The notes under the pieces were generated by a model that worked only from the letters and a program-made list of their open reading frames with translations, made no database searches and was not told the origin of the DNA. A stretch of 64,000 bases of DNA from Gamarada debralockiae (lineage: Eukaryota > Ascomycota > Leotiomycetes > Helotiales > Hyphodiscaceae): positions 92,267 to 156,266 of the forward strand of contig NXFV01000748.1 of NCBI GenBank assembly GCA_002803225.1. The letters run 5' to 3'. The position numbers were made by a program, and so were the translations under genes. Positions 1-11,289 of this stretch are shown here, piece after piece (position 1 is the stretch's first letter; every line of letters starts with the position of its first letter).

Positions 1-2
1 CA

Positions 3-287
3 AGATCTGGACATCAAGGTAGGGATTTTTTGTCGCCGAATGATGTTATGGTTGTAAGGGTGGAAAGAGGAGAAGGGCCGGAGCTCGAGTTGAAACTTGC
101 AAGGGGGAAGATTGCGAAGAGGAGGGAGGAGAAGAGGATGCAGGCTATATTGGGGAAAACTGGTGAGAGCGCAGCGGAAAAACTTAGGGATAAGGAGAAG
201 GTGGAGCTCGAGAATGGCGATGGGGTTGAGAGGAGAAGTAGAGCTATGCATGAAAGACGGGTCCTGGTGCAAGAGGTCTCTGTTTGA
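3..287 (+). CDS. 3' end of an unidentified protein, cut by the window edge
   Basis: An open frame runs from the first bases of the window to a TGA at 285-287. It would encode about 94 residues rich in Lys, Arg and Glu, with a helical charged stretch (KIAKRREEKRMQAILGK). The frame has no stop up to the edge, so this may be the last exon of a gene that begins outside the window. I do not recognise the family. Codon and amino-acid make-up look coding, but the length is too small to be sure, and there is no second line of evidence. Confidence 0.35.
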   Translation, partial: RSGHQGRDFLSPNDVMVVRVERGEGPELELKLARGKIAKRREEKRMQAILGKTGESAAEKLRDKEKVELENGDGVERRSRAMHERRVLVQEVSV

Positions 288-754
288 CCTGGATGCGAAA
301 GAATTTTCGGCCTAAGATGTTCGTCAACATGGATTGCCTTTCCGAGGTTCGACAGGGAGCTGGTTTAGAGGTTGCGAGACTGTAGGTGCGGAGGCAAGGA
401 AGAGGAATTCGAGTGTTGGTCTAAGGTTAGAGGTGCTGAGGATACCGTATAAAGGGCGAGTTGTGGTGCGACAAGGGGTAAAGGAATCGGCCGAAAGAGC
501 TTCGTCAAGCGAGACCCCTGAGTCCTTTGTTGTATGAATCCTCTCCGACAACCAATCCGACTTCTCTTCAGTAAGAGTAACGGATTAACGTGCGCAGTAG
601 GATACTTCCAATCTGATAGGCTACCTCAAAATCTCACGTCAGCCAACTGCAGCGAGCTTGTGTAGATATTAAAGAAATTACAGACATAAAGAATATAAAC
701 TTTCATACCTCTTCTTGTCGGGTCTCAGATAAGTTTTACATAGCAGAACTCGAA
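288..754. other. Intergenic, upstream of the RidA-family gene
   Basis: No convincing gene. This holds the 3' flank of the edge fragment and the presumed promoter and 5' leader of the next gene. No TATA box or repeat stands out. Confidence 0.4.
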
Positions 755-1297
755 ATGAGCGTCATAACAGAAATCAGCACCAAAACGGCCCCTGCCCCAT
801 TACCGGTCTTCAGCCAAGCCATCAAAGCCAATGGCTTCGTCTTCGTTTCAGGAAATATAGGATTGGACAAAGATACTTGGACTTTGGTTGAGGGTGGGAT
901 CAAGGCTCAGACCGTAGGCAATATTTCCTAAAATATCATGAATATTTTCGAAATATTTCTTCTTCCTTGAGATACGGGAGGAGGCAATCGGTCTGCTGAT
1001 GAAATGAAAGGAACAAACACTCAAAAACATCAAAGCAGTCCTCGAAGCAGCTGGCTCGGACTTCAGCAAGATCGTCAAACTGAACGTGTATTTGAAGGAC
1101 TACAAGGATTTTGTACCGATGAATGAAGTTTATATCACCCATTTTGATGATATAAAACCGGTGAGTGCTTCTCCAGGCTTCGAATTGGTTGACATTTGCT
1201 GAGAGATTGATTGCAATAGGCACGCACTTGCGTTGCGGTTCTAGATCTGCCGTTCAATGCGATTGTTGAGATGGAATGTACCGCGCTTTGTGACTAG
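755..1297 (+). CDS. RidA/YjgF-YER057c-UK114 family protein (enamine/imine deaminase)
   Basis: Three exons (755-913, 1011-1160, 1220-1297) join in phase 0 to give 128 residues, the normal size of the family. The frame starts MSVITEISTKTAPAPLPVFSQ and keeps the family landmarks: FSQAI near residue 21, FVSGNIGLD near 29, LKNIKAVLEAAGSDFSKIVK after the first intron, and ARTCVAVLDLPFNAIVEMEC at the end. The Arg of ARTCVAV is the conserved residue that binds the carboxylate of the substrate. Family members hydrolyse reactive enamines and imines made by PLP enzymes such as threonine dehydratase. Fungi have cytosolic and mitochondrial forms (Hmf1, Mmf1). No targeting leader is seen here, so cytosol is more likely. 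Donors GTAGGC and GTGAGT are used. Confidence 0.88.
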
Positions 1298-1492
1298 AGA
1301 ATCAAAATGATCTGATCCCTTGCTTCATGATTTCATTCTCTCTGCCGTGTATATTTTGTGTGCCCAGTGACTCCATAGACGCCCATTATGCATTCCCACC
1401 CCATCTATGTCCAAACTGGACATCCATATCCATAAAAGAAACGGGTATTCCAAAACGCCATCTCCATGCCCATTCCCCCACATCCCCCTCCC

Positions 1493-2059
1493 TCAAGCAT
1501 CCTCATCCAAAACCACACCCCTCCTCCCACCCGTCTCATCCAGCACCCTCCCAACATCCTCCCTCAACTCTGGCATAGCCCTAGCTATCTCCTGCGCCAA
1601 CACATCCCTAAAACTACCAAACGCCTCCATCTTGCCCTTCATCAGTTGATTACTCCTTCTCGCACCCTCCACAAACTCCCGCGTGTAGATGTCGGGATTG
1701 CGGCCGTTATCTACGTAGGTTATGAGTTCGGGTGGGACCAAGGGGAGGTTGGAGGATGGGGAGGAGGCGGTTGCGTGGACTTTTTGGAGGGAGGTGTGGA
1801 GTTGTTTGCTATTCTCTGGGTTAGCTGATGATTTGGGAAGTGAGGAGGAGAGATGGAACATACATGCTGTGCTCAAGGATATCTTTGCTAGGCCTGTTGG
1901 CTTGGTCGTAGGAGTTGACTTGGACCATGATCTGGTAGAGGTCTTGTATAACATCTTTGAGCTGGTCTGAGAATTGTTCAGCTTCAACTCACACTTAAAA
2001 TCAGAAATTGAAACCATACCTTCAACGACCTTCTGGTCGCTATGAGCAACCGGTGCCAT
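1493..2059 (-). CDS. MED10: Mediator complex subunit 10 (Med10/Nut2)
   Basis: Three exons on the minus strand (2059-2020, 1966-1864, 1808-1493) give 152 residues. The start MAPVAHSDQKVVE is followed after the first intron by DQLKDVIQDLYQIMVQVNSYDQ, the helical core of Med10. After the second intron come LHTSLQKVHATAS, VPPELITYVDNGRNPDIYTREFVE and ELREDVGRVLDETGG. The ELI-YV-NGRNPDIYTREFVE block is diagnostic. Med10 sits in the middle module of Mediator and helps link activators to RNA polymerase II. The second intron uses the acceptor after GAGAATAG, which restores the family frame. An in-frame ATG further upstream would add a Pro/Ser-rich leader, but the family normally starts at the ATG chosen here. 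Confidence 0.88.
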   Translation of the reverse strand: MAPVAHSDQKVVEGMVSISDFKCELKLNNSQTSSKMLYKTSTRSWSKSTPTTKPTGLAKISLSTACMFHLSSSLPKSSANPENSKQLHTSLQKVHATASSPSSNLPLVPPELITYVDNGRNPDIYTREFVEGARRSNQLMKGKMEAFGSFRDVLAQEIARAMPELREDVGRVLDETGGRRGVVLDEDA

Positions 2060-3528
2060 CTTTCCAGGTGAGGATGCCCCTGAACTGTTGTCTGGGTCTG
2101 GAGCTCCTGGTTGTGAAGATGCTGGTTCACAACTTGAGGTCTCATCATGGATGGGGGCTCGACTTGGTCTGTGCGGTCTCGGCTGCAGCACCCTCGGTCT
2201 TCTTACTGGGGTGACATGGAATTTGATCTTCATTTTATCCAGGTGAGTGTCTTCATAAGGAATTTGGGGACTCTCTGTGACTTTTGTTGATGAAGTAAAA
2301 CCTCAAAAAGAGAAGAAAAGGAAGGCACCGTTTATTTAATGTTCTCAAGCGAGGCTGCAAGTAACACACTCTTTTGTACCTTTTCGTTTGTCCAGTCTGC
2401 CAATCTGCTAGTTGCACTCAATCAATCTTGTTAATGCTATTCACTCCTCACATAATAAATTCCTTAACACTTTCTTTAAGTCCTCTCGCCTAGTATTAAG
2501 TCTGTATTCCTCATTCCCCGATTTGATAGTCTTCTCGCCATTACTTCGCTTTTCTGCCCTCAGCCACCTCAAACTCTCTGCCTCTTTGATCCTTCCGATA
2601 ACAGGCTCGCGTTCCTTGGCCACGTATCTCTCGTACTTAGTCTCTGCAGACTTAGACTAGTACCCCTCTAAGTACTCTGACGATTAGACAACGAATGGGG
2701 TAGAGCTATCAGATGGCAGGCTGACGTATCCTGCGTTGGACAATGTTTCTTCGGGCGATGATCCTGATGTTTCCGAATCTGCACCTAGTGCGCAGCAAGA
2801 ATCTTCGGCTGATTCGGGGACATCTTTAGGTAGACCATGAGAGGTGGTTACGCTTCGAGGCATCGACGGGCAACGACGAGTAGGATACGGCGTCCTTTGC
2901 CTTGCCAAGGATCTAGAGGCATACTCAGGCGGACCATCGAGCGAATGAATGTTGCTGAACGAACGTGATAACGAATGAATGAGTGAAATGCCAATGAGGG
3001 TTGTGATCGCTCAGCTTAGGCCTGGCGATTCTGAACGGGCATGTTTAGGAATGGTTATTGAAGATAAAGTCCGGGATGGTGATGCGAAGGAGCTACATTC
3101 ACGAAAGGTGTTGGAAGTTTTTCACGAGGAAGGCACGAACAAAACAAGGTTCACTTCAAGATATGCTTTACTGACATTTCATCGCGAATCTGCCCCTGAA
3201 TCGGGAAGGAGCGAATCTAGTAGGTACACAAGCAAAAGCCATCCATAACACAAGAACAAAAAGAAAAGGTACTGCCACAATAGTTTCGTAAGCCAACGCT
3301 GGCTGCATGCAGATGATCATCAGTCTGAACATGAAGACATTAATCAATATCATCCATCCATCAGTTCGTGATATCCACTTCCATAACGCCAACCTCGATA
3401 TTCAATGCCGTCCGTTCTTACTACAAACAAAATGAAATGAGAAACACTTTCGTACTCCAAACAAGGGAGTATGCAATGAGGGTTATGTTAGCTGCGCCGT
3501 GCTGCGCCATGCCATCCAATCTATTTCT
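2060..3528. other. Intergenic, 1.5 kb without a supported gene
   Basis: This carries the MED10 promoter and, at its far end, the 3' flank of the next minus-strand gene. Two short open frames (2684-2908 minus, 2979-3248 plus) overlap low-complexity sequence and resemble nothing I know. I see no repeat or RNA gene. Confidence 0.4.
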
Positions 3529-5561
3529 CTACTTGCGATTCTTGGGTCGAGCCAATAAGTTGAGACGACTCAAGCTCAAGACATTCTTCTTCTTCGCTGG
3601 ACTGGGGATCTTCGACGCCGGAGCCAGCTTTTCCGCCATAAGTCGGGGTGCCATGAGCATTTCTCCCTCCGGAACATTAGGTCTCTGCTTCTTGGGAGAA
3701 CGCTCGACTTCTTCCTCCTTCTCATCATCCGAATCAACACGACGACGCTTCTTGTTGTACATTCCATGTGGGACCGAAGGAAGAGGTGTGTTGTTCTCCT
3801 TGTTGCTAACATTGCTACTAGGGAAGCTGCCAGGCATGATGTTTGGGAAGATGCTTTGACGGACTTGACGAACACTCGATTGGCCGGGAGATGATCCGAA
3901 ACCTTTAGGAGACGCGCCAAACTGGATGGTATGGTCGCTGCGGAAAGTAAAAGTGCCAGGAACAGAGGCAGGAGGTCGTGGTTCAGACTTGGCTTGACGA
4001 GGTGGTTCTGGGAGTAGACGAACACCAGCAAGAGAAGGATACTCTACATTTTGAGACTCATTCGGGAGGCTGGGGAGACCAGCTACAGATGGATAATGGG
4101 CTTCCCTGACTTGTGGTTGAGCCTTAGAAGCAAGGTTGAACTTCGAGGCCGAACGAGGGATGGCGGACTTAAAAGGAGATGGGGAGTTCGGGATCGTCGC
4201 AGCGTTCTTGTTGACTGTATCGGGCGTAAAGTTGACATGCTTGACACTATTGGAGCGCTCAAGTCCAGGAGTCGTAGGAATTGATGGAAGAGCCCTCTCC
4301 AAATTTGGCTTACTGGGGCTCCTGGCAAGAGAGGAAATTGACGAAGCTGCGGCGGAGGGTTTCTTGCTTGAACCCTGGCATCTGAGGATCGACTTGACAC
4401 GGTCGAGCTTGCCCGGGCTGCGCAGGAAGGCCTTGGATTGGGATCGTGGAACGCTACCAATGTTGTTCATCGTCGCGGACTTCGTAAGACCTCGCGGGGT
4501 ACCAACTAAGTTGGGCTTTGATGGTGACTTAGATAGAGTAGGTATCTGAGTCGTAGGCTGTTTGATAGTTGCAGCTCGAGCAAGAGATGCTTGGGTTGGA
4601 GTTGTGATGGATGTAAGCAGGTTTGACTGTGAGCGGGTAAGAGTGGGAGTAGATGGCATCGTCTTTGGTGTTTGGTCACCTCGAGAAACAGGTCTAGCAG
4701 AAGAAGCGTCATCCGTCATATTTTGCCGAGCGCGCTTAGCTGGAGCAGTATTTTCGAGTCTTTCCGTGCTGCTTGCCACCTCTCTCTTCTGACTGTTGCC
4801 AATCTCCTCTCTATCGTCCAATTGTGCCTTGGATTGTGACCGCTTCAAGCCGGGTTTAGATGGAGTCAGTCGGCCAGGCTGGGCTCGGAAAGAAGAAGGA
4901 TGTCCAGCAATAGAATCCATCTTCTTGAACTCCGCCATATGAGCATCACTGAATCGTCCAACCTTGCCCTTTGGTTGTGCTATCTTTCGTCCGCCAACCC
5001 CGTTTTCTTCTTCAATGCGCTTCTCTTCCTCACGTTCTGCTGCCAGCTTCGCCTTGATTCGAAGAGCCTCCTCACGTAAGTCATCCATCATTCGTTGTGC
5101 CTCGGGACCTAGCTGTGGGCCAGGACGCGCGAATTTAAAGTCGAAAGTAGAGGAAATGCCGGTCTTCGATGGTGTTTGTTGTGACACTCCCGAAGGCGTA
5201 TCATTGCCATTCTTCTCAATATCGACGAAGCCAAGGCGTAAGCCGGAATCGGGTTCTTTCGTAGTACTCTGATGAGCTTTGCTTGGGTGCAACTCTGCGA
5301 AGGAGGGTTTCGTACAGCCAGTAGTTGGGGTTCGTGGAGCCAAAGGAGAGGAGACGATCAAGTCGAGATTTGATTGAGCACCTTGGGTAGGAGTCTCATC
5401 GCGCTCAGTGAGGGATGAGAGGTGATTAGAAGCATAGTTAAAGGACTATTGAAGATAAAACTGTTAGCAAGAAGCGTGATGTACACATCTGCGCGAATTT
5501 TTACCTTTCCTGGAGTAGCATTGCTACCTCGAAGTCTGGAGGATCGACGAGGAGCCGACAT
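3529..5561 (-). CDS. Conserved low-complexity nuclear protein with KEN box, unknown function
   Basis: Two exons (5561-5505 and 5445-3529) give 657 residues. Exon 1 encodes MSAPRRSSRLRGSNATPGK and splices through a GTAAAA donor into SFNYASNHLSSL. The N-terminal third holds the most ordered part: FDFKFARPGPQLGPEAQRMMDDL, a charged helix (KAKLAAEREEEKRIEEE) and GRFSDAHMAEFKKMDSIAGHPSSFRA. This arrangement recurs in ascomycete proteins of unknown role. The middle is disordered and repeats Ser-Pro motifs (SPSKPNL, RSQSK, RSPGK), likely CDK sites. Near residue 567 is a KEN box (SNKENNTP), followed by a basic KKRRRVDSDDE nuclear signal. RLNLLARPKN at the C terminus resembles a D-box. I infer a cell-cycle-regulated nuclear or spindle protein destroyed by the APC/C. 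Confidence 0.75.
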
Positions 5562-7674
5562 CTTGGTGATAATTTTGATTTCTTATGCTTGTGTGTCAAT
5601 AAAATTGCAGACTGCACTTGCTAACTGCAATTATCTTGCAAGGTTATCGTTGTGGGCAGTTGAGGAGAGTGGGGAAGGTACTATACGATGTTTGTTGACT
5701 TTCCTTTCTTTTGTTTACAAGCGTCATAAGTGTTATTGCCTTCAATGTGAGGCATCAAGAAAACGCGCCAATTCAGTCTCGTCATGTGACCTACCTCGGC
5801 CTCTGGTGATAAGTTCTATCTTTCTTCCTAGCTCTAGAAAAACGTTTTCCAATTGCTGAAGTAAAATCAGGGAACGAGGCTAGTAGACGCTTGAAATTCT
5901 AAGGGAGGCAGCATCAAGCAGAAACATACTCAGCTAGCCTTGTTATACAGCTGCCCTCAGCCTTGTCATAACCCTTTTCCCCCTAAAAAACTCTGGATCT
6001 ACCGCCATGAGTTCTATCTCTTTCTTTTCGGCTCCAAGAAAAAGTTTTCAATTGCCGAAAAGATCGAAATGATGACAGAATGAGGTAAGTAGACACTTTC
6101 CTTTTATATGATCCCTACCTTTAAAACTCTCAGGCCGAAGTTGCCAGTCGCAATTCGAAACCCGTGAGGGTCAAAGAGGAGTTAGGGATAACTAAGCGCA
6201 AATACTTCGTAAGCCCGCCACAAGTCCAGGGGCGAACATTTTCAGTCAAGAAAGTTACCAAGGAGCAATAATCCGGGGATCTCGAACAGATATATCCATA
6301 TCTTCTCCAACATTTGAACGATTGGGGTTTGAGTCTAGAGATCTTCATTAATCGGAAGTCCGAACAGCCTTCCTAGGTTTGATAAGATACCACCGCAGCC
6401 TTATGCAGGTGAGATGGTTGGGAAGGGCTGGGAGGACTTTCTTGAAGTAGCTTTAGCGTAGAGGCCGAGGAGATGTCTCGAGCCAAAATTCCTTTGGCCG
6501 TTTGTTCGCAAGTCGTAAAGGTTGCCCCGTCCACACGAACCACTTAGAGTACAATGAGTAGCAGGCATTTTGAAGGATCCAAGCTTAATCAGGAAATTCT
6601 TCCCAAACCCTGCGTAGGTTTCGACGCCGGGACTTAGTGAAACTCCAATGACCACCCCTTGTGTGAACGCGTGACTACATCATCCCCATGAAAATTTCAA
6701 CGTCATGTTAGATTTTCGGATATGGCCGCAGAAAGAGGCTTGCCCCAAACCGTCGCCTTGTACGACGGTGACAGCAAGCACGGACAGGCGGCTCGTACGG
6801 CAAGCAGGTTTATTTGATAGATTCCAATTTACTGGGTGGGCATGCACTGCGAGACTAATACGTAAAGGTTGCTTTATTGAAATACGGACACTGGGCGTCG
6901 AATAGGCTGCGATCCAGCACCATGGTTTAGATGGACAGGAAGGTGTATGTAGCCATAGCTCCCCTCCCAGCCTGGACCAAGAGGAGATCATGTTCGCATG
7001 GATGCTGGGGCTGCATCGTGTCGTGACCGTCATGCACGAAAAATTTTCACACCCACCTGCCTGATTTTCTCCTAGTGTGGATGTGGAGCCAGGCTTCTGG
7101 AAGACTGGAAAAGTTCTTCTTTGTGGGGTAGCCAATCAAATAATTGAATCCAAGAAACTGGTCCAATTACTGTCCCAATAAGGAACCTGAAGCAGATTTG
7201 GATCCTGGTTAGATCCTCATTAATTCTCCCTTTGCCGAACCGACATTATTGCGCACAGCCTTGTCGATACTTTAGATCCACTCTCTATACGCGAGCCCCT
7301 CCGCAAGTCCGTCTTCGGTCTTTGGAGGAAAGCTCTTTGAAAAGAAAACACACCACCACACTTCACATGCACCAGTTTCTATGACAAAAATCTTTGACCC
7401 GACACCTTCCATTATCAATAATCAATCAATCTTCAATCTACTATCTTTGAACCTTCCTTCCCTTGCCCAGCTGCCAGACTGCCGGGTATTCAGTACCGGA
7501 TGTGGCTGTTACCCGTACCCTTGTGGCCATTCTATTTCAACGACTGATCGATCAGGCACCTGCAAGTCATTGGCGGTAGTGTGGTAGTTCAATCTAGAAC
7601 GACTACCGCGGCGCTGGGGTTGTCGTAGTTAGTGGCGCAGAACGAGAAACAGAGAATCTTCCTTCTCAAAAGCA
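5562..7674. promoter_or_regulatory. 2.1-kb divergent intergenic region
   Basis: This spacer separates the minus-strand KEN-box gene from the plus-strand bZIP gene and must hold both promoters. A segment near 5802-5862 is repeated in diverged form near 6009-6062 (shared AGTTCTATCT and TTTTC-CAATTGC-GA blocks). The stretch from about 7200 to 7674 is pyrimidine-rich and is probably the bZIP 5' leader. An open frame on the minus strand at 6680-7135 is not recognisable and I do not count it as a gene. Confidence 0.45.
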
Positions 7675-9037
7675 ATGGCCGATAGCATGTCTATTGACAA
7701 GAAAGAACATGAAAGGGAGGGCTCAGAGGATTCGATGGAATCAACCCCCGAGGCCGAGACTGGAGCTCCCCAGGAAAATGCTGCCGCTCAACAGAAACGA
7801 AAGGGTGGCCGGAAGCCTGTACGTTTAATGTCTTGTCATACTACCCCGCCTACTGTTTACTGATGAGAATCTAGATCTATGCTACCTCCGAGGAACGGAA
7901 GCAACGAAACCGTCAAGCCCAAGCAGCTTTCAGAGAACGTCGGACGGAATATATCAAGCAACTGGAGGAAACAATTCGAGTCCACGAAACCAATCTTCAT
8001 AATCTGCAAACGGCCCATCGGAGCGCGGCGGATGAGTGCCTCATGTTAAGATACAAGAATTCACTCCTGGAGAGGATACTGCTGGAGAAAGGTAGGAACC
8101 TCAAGTGGCAGTTGGGACCAAACAAGTACTGACTGTGCGGAGGAATCGATGTTCAAGCGGAGTTAAGAGCGAAGACTGGCAGTCCACATCTTGGTCCAAC
8201 CCACATGCCACACAGCATGGCTCAACCAACAGTCCAGCGGGCTATCATGAACAGACACCACCAAGTTCGGCGATCCAATTCAAATATCGCCCCCAAGATA
8301 GAGCCAGGCGCCCCTCTTCAGTCACCACAATCACGGCCAACTCCATCTTCACACGCCTCGTCACCAACATCGAACTCCCCAGGGTTTAACAACCCAGGGG
8401 TAATGACTCCTCCAGCATCTGATACTCAGATGCAGCACCAACAACAGCAACAACGCCTTCAAGCGGCGAAATTGCAACCTGCTCACGGATTGCCAGGAAG
8501 TACCGGGATGTTAGGGAATCCTGGAGTGATTGGAACCCCCTTGGGACCAAAGGGACAAGGGAGTAGTGGGACTGGAAGTACGGGAGGCACTCCGGTAGCT
8601 GCCGCGTACTACCCGTCGCCTACTCTGCAAAGTCATTATGAGCAACTCGGCAAGCTGACCCGCCCCCTCCTTTCCCTTTTCCTTAAATAGAGCTATGTTC
8701 GTCCTAGATTGATTCCGTGAGTACAGAGCAGGAGTACGATGCGCAAGCCGACATGGTCGATGACCAAGATCCATCCGAATCCGGTCCAGGCCCTTACCCC
8801 GAACCGTTTCCCCAGCAGCACCAGATGAACCAGCAACAACCACCCAGCCAACACCAACTTGGCCAGCAGCCACAAGGTCTACAGATAGGCGGCAATCCTC
8901 AAGGACCCCAAGGATACAACTCGATGACGCAACTTCTGGATCCGTACGACCCGATGCTCGATATGGACCCCTTTGGACTCTCGGCTTCGATGCAGTTCCC
9001 CACTCAATTTTCCTTCGACACGAGCTCGATGCGATGA
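7675..9037 (+). CDS. bZIP transcription factor, Yap/AP-1-like basic region
   Basis: Four exons (7675-7818, 7875-8091, 8158-8649, 8727-9037) give 387 residues. The bZIP domain spans about residues 50-115: the basic region RKQRNRQAQAAFRERR has the N-x7-R signature with the QA..FR pattern of the fungal Yap class. It is followed by heptads (YIKQLEETI, LHNLQ, CLMLRYKNSLLERILLEK). The rest is Gln-, Pro- and Gly-rich, as in activation regions, and ends in LLDPYDPMLDMDPFGL, an acidic hydrophobic patch. The third intron appears to be GC-AG (donor GGCAAGC, acceptor TACAG); this joins HYEQL to EQEYDAQADM in frame. A GT donor 10 bases upstream is also in frame but much weaker. The specific regulator within the family is not identified. 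Confidence 0.85.
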
Positions 9038-9936
9038 AAAACGATTTATACCCAAGGATACGGCAAATTATTTCGGAAAATATGGAGTTTATGTTGCATT
9101 TGCATTGGCGTAGGATTCCGGTATGCACCACGGTGTGTTTTTGCATAGGCTTGGAGGAGCATTGACTGAGTCTTTAGGGGTTGGGTTTCGGGTTCTGCCA
9201 GAGACTCAACAGGAGATGTTGAAGGCTTGTCAGAATGCCATAGCAGGGGCAATAGTTATCAGGGAATCTTGCTCTTGCAAAATTTTGCATGTCAGCAGCA
9301 TTGCAGAGGCCGTGCAGCTGCTGGAGCTTCTCAGCCTGACTGTTACATAGATTCTTCCCCAGCGATATGCGGACCAGACATCCTCCAGGACATGCATCGC
9401 GATAATCGTAAATAAAACGTTCAAACATCCAAAGGGCCGTGGTTGCACACTGTACATTCGATCGCCAACAACGTTTAGTGAGCCTGAGTTTTGCAAGAAA
9501 GAAGGCAGGAACGTCGAAGATCGTCCTTTCCGCCACAGCGCCTTCACCAATCGAACTCAACCTTAATGCACATAACCTCTAGCTAGCAATACCCAATACT
9601 AAATACCATACTCGCAGCGTCAGAATCAAATTGAATGAAGAAATCGGTGAGATTCGGAGCATTAGGTTTTTTTGCCCTAAAAATGAAATGACATTCGCTT
9701 ACCTTTGCGCTAACTCTTTTTGTGGCCTTCCCTTGCAGCTGGGAAAGTCTTTTGGACCTCAAGTTTCGTCAGCGAGATCGACCAACAACTTTTTCGAGAA
9801 TCTCCAACTCAACTTCTCGAGAGACAGCTTCCTAGTACATAGGAACCTGTCCGTCTCGATCTTTAAAAAACACCTTCCGAATTGTTCTCTCGATAGCAAG
9901 GCCTTCTTCGGAGGCGCTCGAGTAGCAGCCGTCAAC
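9038..9936. other. Intergenic between bZIP gene and STM1
   Basis: This contains the bZIP 3' flank and the STM1 promoter with a CT-rich leader before 9937. Several short open frames on both strands do not resemble proteins. No repeat was noticed. Confidence 0.4.
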
Positions 9937-11289
9937 ATGTCGGCAGTCGCCTCGAAGGTAAATCATCTCCAAAACTTCCACAAAAGGTCTAAAGATGATG
10001 CGCAGACATCGCTGAGCCCTCAATTGTTTTGTCTGGAAGCAATGACTAACACCCCGCTTTCTAGAATCTTTACGAGCTTCTCGGTATGACGAATTCAGAC
10101 CACGAAATGGACACGCGACTGATGAGAAATGACAAACAGGAAACGATCACGATGAAGACTCCGACAAGGAACCTGAGCCACCTGTGAAGGTCATCGATAA
10201 GACTCCTGCTCGTACAACCAAGCGCAATGCTCCTGCTGAGGCACCCGCATCCAAGGCACCTGCTGCACCTGAGGGCCGAGGTGGTCGTCGTGGAGGATAC
10301 CAAGGTGGTAACGAGGGAGGTCAGTAACCAGTTTTTCCATCTTCAATCGACTTGGACATCCAACGCGACCATCCTACACCACTTTGTCAATTGCATCATA
10401 GCTAATATTCTGTGTTTCAGCTTTCCGTGATCGCAATGCTGGCAGCGCAAGCAACCGAGGAAAGCCTACCGGCGAAGAAGGCGGTCAAGATCGTCGTGCT
10501 CATGGAACCTACGATGGTCGTGGACGAGGCAACCGCCGTGGAGGAGCCCGTCAATTCGACCGACATAGCAACACTGTTGGAGGGTGAGAAAATGCCGCGG
10601 TTCTACACAGATGTAAATTTGCTAACTCTCTCAGCGAATCCGAGAAGCAGGCCAACCACGGCTGGGGTGCAAACGAGGGCCAAGCCGAACTCAACGACGA
10701 GCAGGCAGGTGAAGATATGGCTAAGGCAGAGCAAAAGGAAGCTCTCACTGGTGATGGTGATGTTGCTCCCACCGATGGTGCTGGTGAGCCAGCTGCCGAG
10801 GCTGAGCCCGAGGACAACAGCATCTCCTACGCTGACTACCTTGCCCAACAAGCCGAGAAGAAGCTCGCTCTTGGTAGCGGTATCCCTGAGGCCCGTAAGC
10901 CAAACGAGGGTAGCAAGCAGGACAAGAAGTGGGCCAACGCCAAGCCAATCGCCAAGGAGGAAGAAGAAGACTTTGTTGCTGGATCTGGTGGAAAGGCCAA
11001 GCGTGAGCGCGAGCGTAAGCAAAAGCAGCTCCTTGAGATTGATCAGCGATTCGTCGAGGCTCCCGAACGTGGTGGACGTGGTGGCGGATTCCGCGGTGGC
11101 AGAGGCCGTAGTGATGGACCATCTCGTGGTGGCCGAGGCGAATTCCGAGGACGTGGTGACCGAGGTGGTGATCGAGGAGGACGCGCACGCGGAGACAGAG
11201 GTGGTCCCCGTGGCCCTCCAAGAAACAACGCTCCCGGTGCATCCATCAACACCAACGACACTACGGCTTTCCCCAGCCTTGGATCATAA
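9937..11289 (+). CDS. STM1: Stm1/HABP4-family ribosome-associated RNA-binding protein
   Basis: Five exons (9937-9957, 10065-10083, 10140-10319, 10421-10583, 10635-11289) give 345 residues. Two very short first exons encode MSAVASK and NLYELLG; joined to NDHDEDSDKEPEPP they form the conserved Stm1 N terminus. The middle has RGGRRGGYQGG, a RNRRGGARQFDRHS segment and NHGWGANEGQAEL, all hallmarks of the HABP4/PAI-RBP1 domain. Residues from about 200 include ISYADYLAQQAEKKLAL. The C terminus (about 270-330) is an RGG box. Family members (Stm1 in yeast, SERBP1 in animals) sit in the mRNA channel of idle 80S ribosomes, preserve them in starvation and bind RNA and G-quadruplexes. The RGG box is a likely site of arginine methylation. 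Acting place: cytoplasm. Confidence 0.9.

Noticed and set aside
6680..7135. 151-codon minus-strand frame upstream of the bZIP gene
   Set aside because: No recognisable domain, rare-residue-rich (Cys, Trp, His) texture typical of chance frames.
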